In this document: piece after piece, positions 43,955 to 54,987 of the stretch | Numbering within the stretch: position 1 is the first letter of the stretch | How the letters are laid out: every line of letters starts with the position of its first letter | From: Rheum nobile | Lineage: Eukaryota; Streptophyta; Magnoliopsida; Caryophyllales; Polygonaceae | Assembly (NCBI GenBank): GCA_027886185.1 | Contig: WOAB01000127.1 | Location: 124,001 to 188,000, forward strand | Reading direction: 5' to 3' | Length of the DNA stretch: 64,000 bases | Translations under genes and position numbers: made by a program | Notes under the pieces: generated by a model | The model's input: the letters and a program-made list of their open reading frames with translations, nothing else | Told to the model about the DNA's origin: nothing | Database searches by the model: none

Positions 43955-44770
43955 TTCTTCCAGATTTTAAGGGGTATATATTCGTCTTGATCTTGTCTAA
44001 AAAGCCCACGATTCAATTGTAACAATCGAGCTCGGATTTGGGCCAAAATCGGCCATGGCCAAGAGCTCCAAAAGCTTGAACGAGTTGGCTTGGCTGGAGG
44101 TTGAAGACAACCCCTAATTACAAACGCTCCCTTATTTGACTTAATTATGCATTTTGCCCAACTTTTTAAGTTGTGGCAAAAATGCCCTTATTTTATTTTT
44201 CAAAATATACAAAAGTTATCCAAACTTATTATAATTTATCTTAAGTTTATTTATATATTTTAACCCAAATTTAAGTTGAAGGAAAAATTAAATTAGCTAT
44301 TTTAAAGCTTAAATCACCTTTTCTTATAAATTTAACCATATTTTAATTAATATTCTAGTATTCTTACTTTAAATACTTTATGCTTAACAATATAATTTTA
44401 TTTAAACTAATATTAACATAAGTTAGCATATTTTAAGTAATTCATGACTTAAAGAGATAACCTACTTAGGTTAAGTATTATTTTATCCCTACATGGATAA
44501 ACATAATAAATCTTATAACCTTTATTTTAATATTTTAAAATTCCCAAAAATATATTCATGGTTATACTTATTTATTTAATTCTACACCATACTATTATAA
44601 CTCATTTGATAATTTGTACAAAAATTATCTTCATTCAACTTTTGAACTTAGGTTAATGAGAATTTAAATTACTCCTCTAAAAAGAAATAAAAGAAATTTC
44701 ATAACTCTTACTATTATCAATTTAAAATTACCATAATATCTTTCTAATTTAAGTGGGATATTAAAGACAT
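43955..44770. other. AT-rich spacer, no gene
   Basis: Equivalent of 1560-2375; nothing recognisable. Confidence 0.6.
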
Positions 44771-45330
44771 CATGTGTCCTTAGTTTATAACTGATGTATC
44801 GGTTTTGACAGCTTGTGTCCTTAGTGCATAACTGATGCATTGGTTTTGACAACTTGTGTCCTTAGTGCATAACATATGCCTTGGTTTTGACAACTTGTGT
44901 CCTTAGTGCATAATATATGCCTTGGTTTTTACATCTTGTGTCTTTAGTGCATAATCAATGTCTTGATTTTGACAATTTGTGTCATTTTGGTTTGTAAGGC
45001 TAATAGAACGATGATCGATGATAGTTCGTGCTCCTGCGGCCCGAAGGCTATTAGAATGAAGACTAATTGGTAGCACTGCTGATGCGGCCCAAAGGCTCAT
45101 ATAATAAAATTTGATGACAGCTCGTACTCTTGTGGCCCGAAGGCTAATATAATAAAACTTGATGCTAGCTCATGCCCTGCTGCCTGAAAGCTAATATAAT
45201 GAAGGCTGATGACAACTTGTGCCCCTGTGGCCCGAAGACTAATATAATAAAACTTGATGGCGGCTCGTGTCCCTGCAGCCTGAAGGATAATAGAATAAAA
45301 CTTGATAGAAGCTCGTGCCCCAGCGTCTAG
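44771..45330. repeat. 41-bp and 48-bp minisatellites, copy 2
   Basis: Same two adjacent arrays as at 2376-2935: 41-bp units at 44771-44990, then 48-bp units at about 45015-45330. Confidence 0.8.
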
Positions 45331-45395
45331 GGGTGAGCAAAAATATCCAATCCGACCGACCCGGTCCTATTACCCGCCGATCCGAATCCTAAAAG

Positions 45396-46324
45396 TCCGT
45401 ATCCAAAAACATCCGTTTAATTTTTATCTGAATCCAATCCGTGTGATTTTTCCGAATATGGATCGTGTTTTTTTACTTACCGGAAATCCGATACTATTAA
45501 TATATAATATATATGTTTTTTTATCTAATCTACAATGTTTAATTAGTTTAGATGATCTAAAATGGTGCTTGTACATTTTTAAGCAATTGAACCCACTTCA
45601 ATTCTCCAATACAAATTTCTTATTTTATATATTTTAATAATAAACAACCACGATTATTATTCTTATAAAATTAAAACCCTAAATCAATAATTCATGTACT
45701 GATTGTCGCCTCACTAAATAGAGCAAATATGTTTTTTTTTGTCAAGACTGGGTGTTTATCATTGAATTGAATTTTGATTATTTAAGTTAAAGTTACAACT
45801 TTATATGTACTTGTCAATTCCTCTTGTTATATATATACATTTATGGTTCTCAGTTTGAAAAGGTTGGCAAGTTTAATTGTTTGAAAAAATTAACATGGAT
45901 TTGCAAATAGTGTTGATGTTTGACATTTAGCTTGCACTTTGCGGATTGTTAGTTTTGATTGAATTACAAAAAATAAAATTTGATTTAATTTTTAATAGGT
46001 TTTCTAGTAGCCGGATAATTCGGATATCCGAGACGAATATCTCATCCGATCCGGATAATATTTACCGGATATCCGGTTCCATATCTCGCTTTAATTGGCG
46101 TTTGCTCCCGAGTTTGTACGGACATGGTATGACCATGTAATTATCAAAAAATAATTAAATACAATTATTTTAAATATACTTTTTTGTAAAAATCAATTGA
46201 CTATAATTTAGATGGAGTAAAATTTGATGTAGAATTTACCGATCGAGTTTAAATTTCAACGGGTATGTGAATTGAATTGGGCTTCTTGTTATCACTTGAG
46301 TATCCAAATGATGCCTCGTCTAGG
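45396..46324. repeat. Duplicated block A', copy 2
   Basis: Counterpart of 35799-36735. Non-coding and AT-rich, with cggatatccg-type inverted motifs at both sides. It contains the single ctcgtctagg (46315-46324) that is duplicated around the 2.6-kb insertion in the other copy. Confidence 0.85.
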
Positions 46325-47389
46325 TCTGCGCACAGCTCCTCAAAGCATTTGATATTTTTTCAAGGCCCGTCAAAATTGAGACCCATCATCAATGTTGTGC
46401 AATCCCACGGCCCATATACGAATTCTATTTGCATTCATCAATTTTGACCTTAGGGACCCACCGCTTCATCTCTTCACGAAAAAGAAATACATAGCGCTGC
46501 AAATAGAAACAGGCCGGGCTCTCTGCAATAGCACGGCGACGATGACGTACCTGAAACTTGCTTCCGGTGCCGGAAACAAACGACTCATCATCTTTCTCCT
46601 TGTGTCACGCACCATTCTGGGTTCCTGTTTTTGCTTTTTGTTCCTTTTAATTGGTTGCAGCAGGATCCAAGTTGTTTGCACAAGGCAAAGTTGATCCTTG
46701 GAGTGAGGACAATGTTATTTTAGCCTCACAAGGACTTGATTGACTCCAATTCACACTTGGGTATCTCTTCTCTTTCGGCTTTATTCTGAGCGTGCGCACA
46801 AGAGAAGTACTCGGAAGGAGGTCAAAAGCGAAGAGATATTGAATGTGGAAGCCAGTATATATATATATATCAAGTCCTTCTGAAGCCACAATACCCTTGT
46901 TTTCATTCCAAGAATCTTCTTTGCATTGAAATTAAAGCCTACGCTTCACTCTTTCCTTTCTGTGTCAAAATAATTTTCTCAGCTCAAATCTTTTTTTTGG
47001 TTCCTGCTTCTTGATGATGCTTTCCTTAGTTTTTCTCTATTGATTTGCCTCCTCTCCCAAACAACAGTAAATTTAATAGTCTTCTTCAACAACGAAATTG
47101 GGTCTCCATCTCTAAATCGTCAAGTAATTGTTTCCTATGAGCCAAAGTCCATTCATCATGTTCACATTACTGAATTTTACTACATAATTAGTCAAGGTAA
47201 TGTGTTTTTATAATTTCATTTCATAATACTAATTATTTTATTTTAATAATAAGTTTTTTTCCTTATGTTGATTTTATAGTTATACTTTTGTATGTATTAG
47301 CCAGAGTTATTTTTCAATATATGTTATTGTTTTATATCGACTTATTTTACATCACATACCATATATCTGCAATCTCTTTTATAATTTAA
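46325..47389. repeat. Duplicated block A'', copy 2
   Basis: Counterpart of 39358-40447. Ends ataatttaa, where the Helitron is inserted. Non-coding apart from the small ORF at 46542-46694. Confidence 0.85.
46542..46694 (+). CDS. 50-aa ORF with hydrophobic segment, copy 2
   Basis: Frame preserved relative to 39599-39751, with one residue different near position 11. In this copy the frame is also open upstream to 46392, adding 50 codons. It has a central hydrophobic stretch that could span a membrane. No family is recognised; it could be a fragment of a larger gene. Confidence 0.3.
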   Translation: MTYLKLASGAGNKRLIIFLLVSRTILGSCFCFLFLLIGCSRIQVVCTRQS

Positions 47390-47783
47390 CTAGTGTAATA
47401 CCCGTGCCTTGCACGGAATTGTTTTTTTTTTTATATTTGTAAAAATAGTATATTTAATTATCGATGAATTAATATTTCAATATATATTTGATTAGTTATT
47501 TAAATTAAAAATGAGTAATCGACTAAACAAATTAAAGATATAAAAAATTACATTATATAAAGAGATACAGAACTCTCCATAACTTTATTAATAATAAAAA
47601 TTGGCTAAGTAGTCTTAGAAACAGGGATAGTCACACCCCTTTACATCAATACTTCTAAAACGGTAAAACATAATAAAAATGTTCATCTAACTCTAATACA
47701 TGAAAATGACACGCTAAACATAAAATATGGCACGATGTTTTAAATTATCAAAAACTTCATTGTATACTACATTGGTTGTAGTA

Positions 47784-48015
47784 CTATCTCTTCTTGTCTT
47801 TATCGCAAATCAATATCTTCAAACCTTTCTTGTTAGTCACCATTGATGAAGTAACATAAAACTGACCATGATTGAAAACAGGACGTGGAAGATACAAACC
47901 GACATTTGCAAGAAATTGAAGTGTCTGACGGTGACATGATCATGCGATGAATCAAAACTGTATGTCCAATATTGTTGCGTGAAATAATTATCCCTTGTAT
48001 GACATGACTGCCAAG
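47784..48015 (-). pseudogene. Helitron PIF1-like helicase C-terminal relic
   Basis: Two minus-strand stretches in different frames match the end of plant Helitron helicase. One reads GHTVLIHRMIMSPSDTS (from about 47990 down); the other reads LANVGLYLPRPVFNHGQFYV, continues KGLKILI and ends at TAG 47784-47786. Between them roughly 30 codons of the usual QGQ-containing region are missing, which also shifts the frame. It lies next to the Helitron 3' terminus, where the C-terminus of RepHel is expected. The virus joint at 24870 cuts the other copy inside this relic. Confidence 0.8.
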
Positions 48016-50762
48016 TTGTGTGGTTTAATTTAGTATTAAAATAAATAAATAGAGACTTTATAGAATAACAATCACTAACCATTTGAAATGTCGGTCAAGG
48101 GATACGTTCACTAACTGAAGAATTTGGACAAATTCCAAGAATAGAACCTGCATATTTAGTATTTATATTAAATTTTATATTTTTAGTTCATCGAAAAATA
48201 ATGTCAAAGAATTAAATGCAATTTATTAACCTGATCGATTTGAATTTATCCATTGTCGTTTCTCTCTAATAACAGGCAATTTCAACGTTCTGTTATGTCG
48301 GGTTAATTCGTCCATAGCAAAATAACCCTAAAAATCTAAAATATATTCAAAGTAAAAAAAAATTATTCTACATACTACTAATGTTTTTGTCCTAATATTA
48401 TAAAAATACATAAACATATGTAACTAATAATATAAGTAATCAAAAAAATTACAAAAGGTCCACGGTAAATATTTAATTTAGTATTATAAAATATATAATA
48501 TAGTTTATATTTATAACTACTAAATGTTTATAACGTCAATATTGAATGCAACTTTGAATAGTTTTAATCGGCTTATAGGCCTTAAAATTAATTATCCACC
48601 TTCTCTCACAACATACAATGTGTTTTAGTAAATATTATATATATAAACTAAAATAAATTAATTATAGGGCTTATTGGGCCATTACATAATTAATAATACT
48701 AATGAGCTTTATAAACTGTAATTTAATAGCAAGTATTAAAAAAGAACAATATAATAAATTATCGAAAGAGAGGTGACACTCTCTATTACTTTATTTATAT
48801 TAAAAAATGGCTAAATAGTTATGAAACCGGAATAGCCACATCCAACATTAAAATATAGATAATGATAAACCGTAAAAATATGTCTAAGTCAAAACAACAA
48901 AACTAATGAAACAAAAGATTTGCAAAATTGCTCTACCAATGATGAGATTTGCATCATATTTGAGATCTGCAAGCATTGTTCTTATTGAAGTCTTCCGTTG
49001 GGGTAAATTCTGGTCATACTAATTTTTGGAATTAATTATGAGATTTGCAATATTGTTCTTATCAATGTGTTGTTTTGTTGTGTAGGTTGAACAGTCATTA
49101 TCAAGATTCAATTGCTATGCTTAATAGGTTTTGGTGATTATTGATTGTTTTGGTGAAAACTAATAGTGTCGTAATCAAATATGAAAACTGTGTAATACTA
49201 TTATTTAATTTTGGTAATTATTGATTGTTTTGGTGAAAACTAATTGTATCGTAATCAAATATGAAAGCTGTGTAATAGTATTACTTAGTTTTGGTAATTA
49301 TTGATTGTAATTTATAAATAAGGTAGGTATATGTGTATATATATATATATATATTAATTAGGAAAGTAGATTATAGTTGATATATAATTTTAAGTTTTAG
49401 TTGTTTTATTGGGGAAAAAAATTAGAAAAATTATGGTGATGACATGTGACAAAATCAATATGGTGATGACATGTGACGCAATAGGACTTTGCATATAGTA
49501 GTTATATAGTAGATTATCTTTTCTATTGTGTTGTTGTTCTCTAAAGTTGGTTTCACCACACCCCCTCCAACTTTAATCATAGAAAATTAATTAGGCATGT
49601 GATTCTTAATCGATTCTTCTACAAATTCAAACCTCGCGCCTATCTTCAAATTACTTTGATCAATCGTGAGTGATATATAAAATAAACTTTGTAGATATGT
49701 AGTTTGGAAAACTATTACGAAAGTATATATAATTATCTAGCAATTGGGTTTCCAAAACAATTAACCACATTTCCACATCTGCAAGTATTATATTTGAAGA
49801 TATTCAGTAAATTTGGTGATCAAACAAAGATGCTATACAGAAATGACATCCGGTGCGGACGGTTCTTACGGTGTGGAAATACGAACATGCACTTTAGGGT
49901 CTTAAATATGCACTTTAACGTCTTAAATGTGCACTTTTGCAAAAAATTAGAAAAATGCTTAGGAATAAAATCAATTTTTTTTTTGTTTTCTTAATTTTTT
50001 TATATATAAAAGTATACATTTAAGACGTTAAAGTGCACATTTAAGACCTTAAAGTACATGTCTGCACCGTAAGAATCGTCTGCACCGGAACCTTACTCAT
50101 GCTATACATGACTCTTATATAAACAGAAGATAAATTTACTATTGTATATTAAAATATGATGTCATCATATCTTTGACATTCAAGTGTTCTCATGAGGACC
50201 GAACTAATGTAAATTCGGTTTTAAACTGAGAATGAATCAATGAACTGGAAATTCAAGAGCCAAATAATGGGAAAGATTGATGCACATTCGTCCATGGAGA
50301 ATTCTCTACAAAAGAATTGAGGGTGGGTAGAGAAGGGATTGATATTCATTGTAATTTAAGTAAAATAATAAGGTTAATATTGGTAGTTAACAAATGTTGA
50401 TGATTTATTCTGGTGATGTATAGCATTACTCTTCATATATTAGCAATTCTTATGGCACGTTTGTAATCTTATTTTGGTAATTATTGATTGTTTTGGTAAA
50501 AATTAATTGTGTCGTAATCAAATATGAAAGCTGTTAATATTATTATTTAGTTTTGGTAATTATTGATTGTAATTTATAAATAAGGTAGGTATATGTGTAT
50601 ATATATTAATTAGGAAAGTAGATTATAGTTGGTATATAATTTTTAATTTTAGTTGTTTTATTAAAAAAAATTAAAAAAATTATGGTAATAACATGTGGCA
50701 AAATCAATATGATGATGACATGTGGCGCAGTTGGGCTTTGCATTTAGTAGTTATATAGTAGA
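48016..50762. other. Non-coding Helitron interior
   Basis: AT-rich with no recognisable gene. It contains the foldback element 49849-50089 and two related 5'-terminal segments, one ending at 49513 and one at 50762. Confidence 0.7.
49849..50089. repeat. Foldback/MITE inside Helitron, copy 2
   Basis: Same 241-bp unit as at 26823-27063, with about 25-bp terminal inverted repeats starting tccggtgc. Confidence 0.75.
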
Positions 50763-51206
50763 TTAACTTTGTCTTGTATAGACATACCATCCTCAATATT
50801 TCTCCTTTATAATTTGATTAACTTTGTCTCGCATAAAAAAAAATTGAGTTTTTATATTATTTGTGCTTTTGTGTATGTTGAAATTGTGAAGGAAAATTAT
50901 CAATATACATGATTAAAATAAAATTCAAATATCGAGACTCATTGTTTTTATCTCTGATCTTAATTTAGGTTTGTAAGGAAATGTTAAGAAAATAAGATGT
51001 ATATCTATAAATAATATAATATTATAATAGATGTATATTTAACAAATTTTATTCTTTTTAGATTTCTTATGTTCGTTTCAAATTCTTTTCTTGGTCAAAT
51101 GTTGGTTCAAATTTTTTGAGGTACGTGAGAAACCTTATTTAAATTTTCATTTACTGTATCACAATTAATTAAATTTCCGTTTTTAAATTATATATATAGA
51201 AAGAAT
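50763..51206. repeat. Spacer block B', copy 3
   Basis: Near-identical to 27737-28180 and slightly diverged from 40448-40897. Non-coding. It lies between the Helitron and the LTR. Confidence 0.85.
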
Positions 51207-53593
51207 TGTAACACCCCAAATATTCCCTTGGAAATGCATTACCGTCAGTGACCTCAGACGTTCTGTCCGATGTCACCCAAGGCTTTATCAGTTGATATAA
51301 ATCATCAAACAACAATTATGATACAGAATATCATAACTTTCATTTAAACCAAAGTCTCGGAATTACAACATAATTTCAAATACATCAAAAATACATAATC
51401 AGAATCATTACAGCGGAAGTCTTTAAATAATCATAAAAAGGGTCTTGATCGCAATGGTCACTCGCCAAAGATCTCAACCTGAATAAACTTGTCAAAAACA
51501 CCGTTTGCCTTCATAGTCGTTCTAGCCTTCACAGGACGGCAACTTATCTGATGTGCTGAATCGAACGGATGACACTAGCCAACCATGTAGAGAACAATTT
51601 CGGTTGGTTAGTCTAATGAAAGACTACGCAAGGGTACAAAGAAGAGTGGTTCGAAGTAGTTGTATTAGGTTAGACTCATCGCTCATCGAATCACAACCGA
51701 TAACGATAGTCAACCACCATACTTCTACTGAATATATGAAAAAGCATGATCAAGAGAAGATTCTGGAGACTGATTCTCACAGCAATCAATCCCAAAAGAA
51801 GACTCCAACGAAATGAACCTTATCGGAAACATGACAAATGTTGGGGAACATTAGTAATTACACAAGCGTTCAAAAATGACTTGATGTTTCGGTTCACGAC
51901 CAACCTCACCGCTCAAAGCGAATCCAGATTGAAAAGAGAACGTTACTCTGATCAAAGTCAAGACGAGATTTCCTAGCTGCACTATTGCCTAGTTGCACTA
52001 CTCGCCCAAGGGTATATTAATTATGTGCGACAACGGCACTTATCTCATTTAATTCCAAAACACACATCACATTATAAGCTTTTAGATATATGTTTCGTCA
52101 TGAGGGACATATATCGACGGGAATCCTTCCCAACGTTTGTGACACTAGCTAAGTGCACCACCTCTATACTCGGATAGAGGATGATCATGATCCACTGTTG
52201 GCTTGAGGGTTTCCGCTACCCTCTCCACCATAATTATCAAGAAACGACTGGACCTCAACGAGTCCAACGTTCCTACGAATACTCGTGCTAACTAAACAGT
52301 CCAACACAGTAATAATCCACATCACAACCATCATGGCCAACAACAAAACATATATCTATACTAGTGTTGTTCTAACAGATATACAACCTAGTATAATATC
52401 ATGTTTTAATCACATATATATATATATAATAGCGTTGTTCTAACAGATATACAACCTATTATAATATATCCTTTTAATCATATCATTTAACAAAACTGTT
52501 CCCAACGAACAATAAATCAGTAAATCATCCCAAATTAATTAACAACTAAACAATTGATAATTAATTGAAGTATGGAATGATGAGCAAGAGCGAACTGCCA
52601 CTTGCCTTAGATCCGCAGAAGCTTAAGCAAAGCTTAGAGACGACGAGTTCCTGGGTCCGAAACTGGGACAGATCTTGGATTATAAATCCCTAAGAAACGA
52701 CCCATAACGAGACCCTAAGTTAGATTCAATATCCACATATATGAATCTAAAAGAATACGAAAAGAATCGAAGGAGCCAAGCCTCTCCCAAGACCACACAC
52801 CCAAGAACACACACTCGGACAAGGCTCGCCGCGGGTGCGGCCAGGTTACAGTGGCGAAGGTCGTGACAGATTTTCGATGGAGAACTCACCCAAATCAATT
52901 CGTTCGACTTTGATTCGTTCTTGGTTTGATCTCCCAACACCTTAGGCCTTGAATACCACTTAGGAGTACCTTTTTATCACTCAAAGGTATCTCGATCACC
53001 TTCTCACACCAAGCTCAAAAGCTTGAACAACAATGGAGAAATTCAGAGGAGAAAACAAAGGAGGAAGGTGAAGAGCCCTTTGACTTCTGAATTCAACCCC
53101 CTTTTATAGCCCATCAGTGAGCTTCCTCAGAGGGGACAAGCAAGGAGACCAGCTGGGAACAAGGGAACAACAAGTGGAGCAACTTGCTCGGCCAAGGATA
53201 AGATTTTCAGAAATCTTATCGCGACAAAGATGGCTTGCACCGCGGGGTGCGGTGGCGTGGCCGCTGGGTGCGGTGGCGACTCTGTTGCCGCCTCCAAATT
53301 TGGCCTTCGCCGCGGGTGCGGCCACTTGACCGCGGGGTGCGGTCAAGGCCATTCTTCACCCTTTTTGACCGTTTTGACTTTGGGTTAATCTTCTTAACCC
53401 CGGGTTAAATATATTCGTACACGAACGACTATTTAACCCCGAAAATACATCAACTATATTTTATATTACTCAGAAAAGTATTACAGAGATCAAACATATT
53501 ACCGAATGTCTGAACTTCTCTTAAATTAATCCGACTTGTAATACGGGAGTTGGAAAAATTCCAAAATACCCTTATAAAATGAGGGATATTACA
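51207..53593. mobile_element. Solo LTR, 2.39 kb (Tekay/Del-like)
   Basis: Starts TGTAACACCCC and ends GGGATATTACA. Flanks are agaat (51202-51206) and tgaat (53594-53598), a decayed 5-bp duplication. The empty site is at 40893-40903. No internal retroelement domains are present, so it is a solo LTR. The right third is G/C-rich with repeated ccgcggggtgcggt-like units (53240-53345). Short open frames inside are not supported as genes. The near-palindromic ends leave orientation open. Confidence 0.75.
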
Positions 53594-53629
53594 TGAATTG
53601 AGATGGGTGTTCAAACTAGTAAGTTATAA

Positions 53630-54483
53630 TCTCTCTCTAGAAAGAAAATAGAGAAACGCTCCCATGGGGAGCCGGCCCTAGCTCCGCTGGGCTGCCGATG
53701 AGCCCCCGCCGCTCCGATCGAGATCTCACCCCTGCTCCGACCGAGCTCCTTCCCCCCTGCTCCGACCGAGTTCCTCCCTCCCTGCTCCGACCGAGCTCTC
53801 AACCTCCGAGCTCCGACCGAGGTCTAAACCTCCGAGCTCCGACCGAGCTCTCAACCTCCGAGCTCCGACCGAGCTCTCAACCTCCGAGCTCCGACCGAGC
53901 TCTCAACCTCCGAGCTTCGACCGAGCTCTCAACCTCCGAGCTCCGACCGATCTCTCAACCTCCGGCCGACAGATCTGCAGCCAACCCGAACCGCCCCCCT
54001 TCGCACCGGACCTCCCTAATCGAGGCTCCTCTCTTGTGCACCTGCTCTCAGCGAGCCATGGCGATCGCTCCGCCAGATCTACGGTCACTCCGCAATGGAC
54101 CCCCTTCCAAGACCCCGTTCAACCGAACCCGAATCTGCTGTGGCTTGGGCCGGCTCCCAACTTTTTTTTTTCGTGAACAACCCTTTCTTCTGACTTCCTC
54201 CGATACATCCCTGTGTTGATGAAGCTTTTCCAGGCGGCGAACCGAGTTGTAGTTCCGGACTAGATCGAGGATGACCATCCTCCCGGCGGTGCAGTTTTCT
54301 GTGCTTTACTCCCCTCGTTCCTGGATTGTTGTGCTTTATTTTTCATAGTTTGTATTTGTTGTGGTCTGTTGTTGTTTTTTCTGCTCTTTGTTTGTGTTTG
54401 CTGTTTTGTCGGTCTCTCCGACAGCCGAGTTTCTCGGCCTCTCGAAGTTCTTGTAACTTTGAATTCTTATCTTATCAAAAAAA
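53630..54483 (+). mobile_element. Poly(A) retroposon with internal minisatellite
   Basis: Flanked by aaactagtaag(t/a)tataa at 53613-53629 and 54484-54500, a 17-bp target duplication with one mismatch; the single copy is at about 40911-40927. Ends in an A-run (about 54477-54486). It begins tctctctctagaaag and is G/C-rich. It has no RT, so it is a non-autonomous retroposon mobilised by a LINE. Its 3' part (54230-54470) looks like a LINE 3' UTR. Confidence 0.8.
53710..53965. repeat. 26-bp minisatellite
   Basis: About seven good and three diverged units of ctccgaccgagctctcaacctccgag type (26 bp). It produces Ser/Pro/Arg-rich open frames on both strands that should not be taken as proteins. Confidence 0.9.
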
Positions 54484-54500
54484 AAACTAGTAAGATATAA

Positions 54501-54987
54501 CTATATATTATTTTCATAATTAGGCAAAAATGCCAAATCGGTTTTATAAAATACTAAATTTATTAAAACTCCATTAGCTCGTGCGAATGCTCTCCTCTCA
54601 GTCCGACGTTAGCTGCTCTATTCCTCAAACTGTGTCCTGTTCTTCCTCAACACCGGAGATTTCAGAAAGAGGGTTGCCGCTGCCGCTACTTCCGCCGCTT
54701 CTCGACGTCTCTCCCCTTGATTGCTTTGTTTAAGAGTTCATTAAGAAATCTGGATGTCTCTCCTCTTGAGCTCATCCTGAGCTGCTATTCTCTTCGTCTT
54801 CAACTCACTTGTTGTGTACAAGCGTCTGTTTCAACTTTTCAATGCTCTACAAGTGAAGAAGAACTCAATAAACAAAACACGAACGAGCAAAAATGAAAAA
54901 CATAGTAGGCATTACTCATTAGAACGTTGGCGTGGTGGCCTTGTAGTGAATTCCGGTGGTCCTCCACTGGTGTATGTGTATATATAT
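54501..54987. other. Spacer between retroposon and LINE, no gene
   Basis: The first 35 bp continue the old paralogue sequence (compare 40927-40960). Then comes sequence with a C/T-rich stretch at 54575-54800. No supported gene. Confidence 0.5.

Larger units (their letters stand above)
42396..45395. repeat. Duplicated block A, copy 2
   Basis: Near-identical to 1-3000. Here it continues directly into block A' at 45396, giving the uninterrupted reference arrangement for the composite insertion in copy 1. Confidence 0.9.
47390..50762 (-). mobile_element. Complete Helitron, 3.37 kb
   Basis: On the minus strand it starts with TC (tctactatataactac at 50762). It ends with a ccgtgcaaggcacgg hairpin (about 47402-47416) and CTAG (47390-47393). 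It sits between A (47389) and T (50763). The empty site aatttaattaac is preserved at 40441-40452, so both termini are confirmed by comparison. There is no target duplication, as expected. It contains a broken helicase end but no complete Rep/Hel protein, so it is non-autonomous. Confidence 0.9.

Noticed and set aside
53698..54278. Proline/serine-rich proteins on both strands
   Set aside because: They arise from translation of a 26-bp G/C-rich minisatellite inside a non-coding retroposon.
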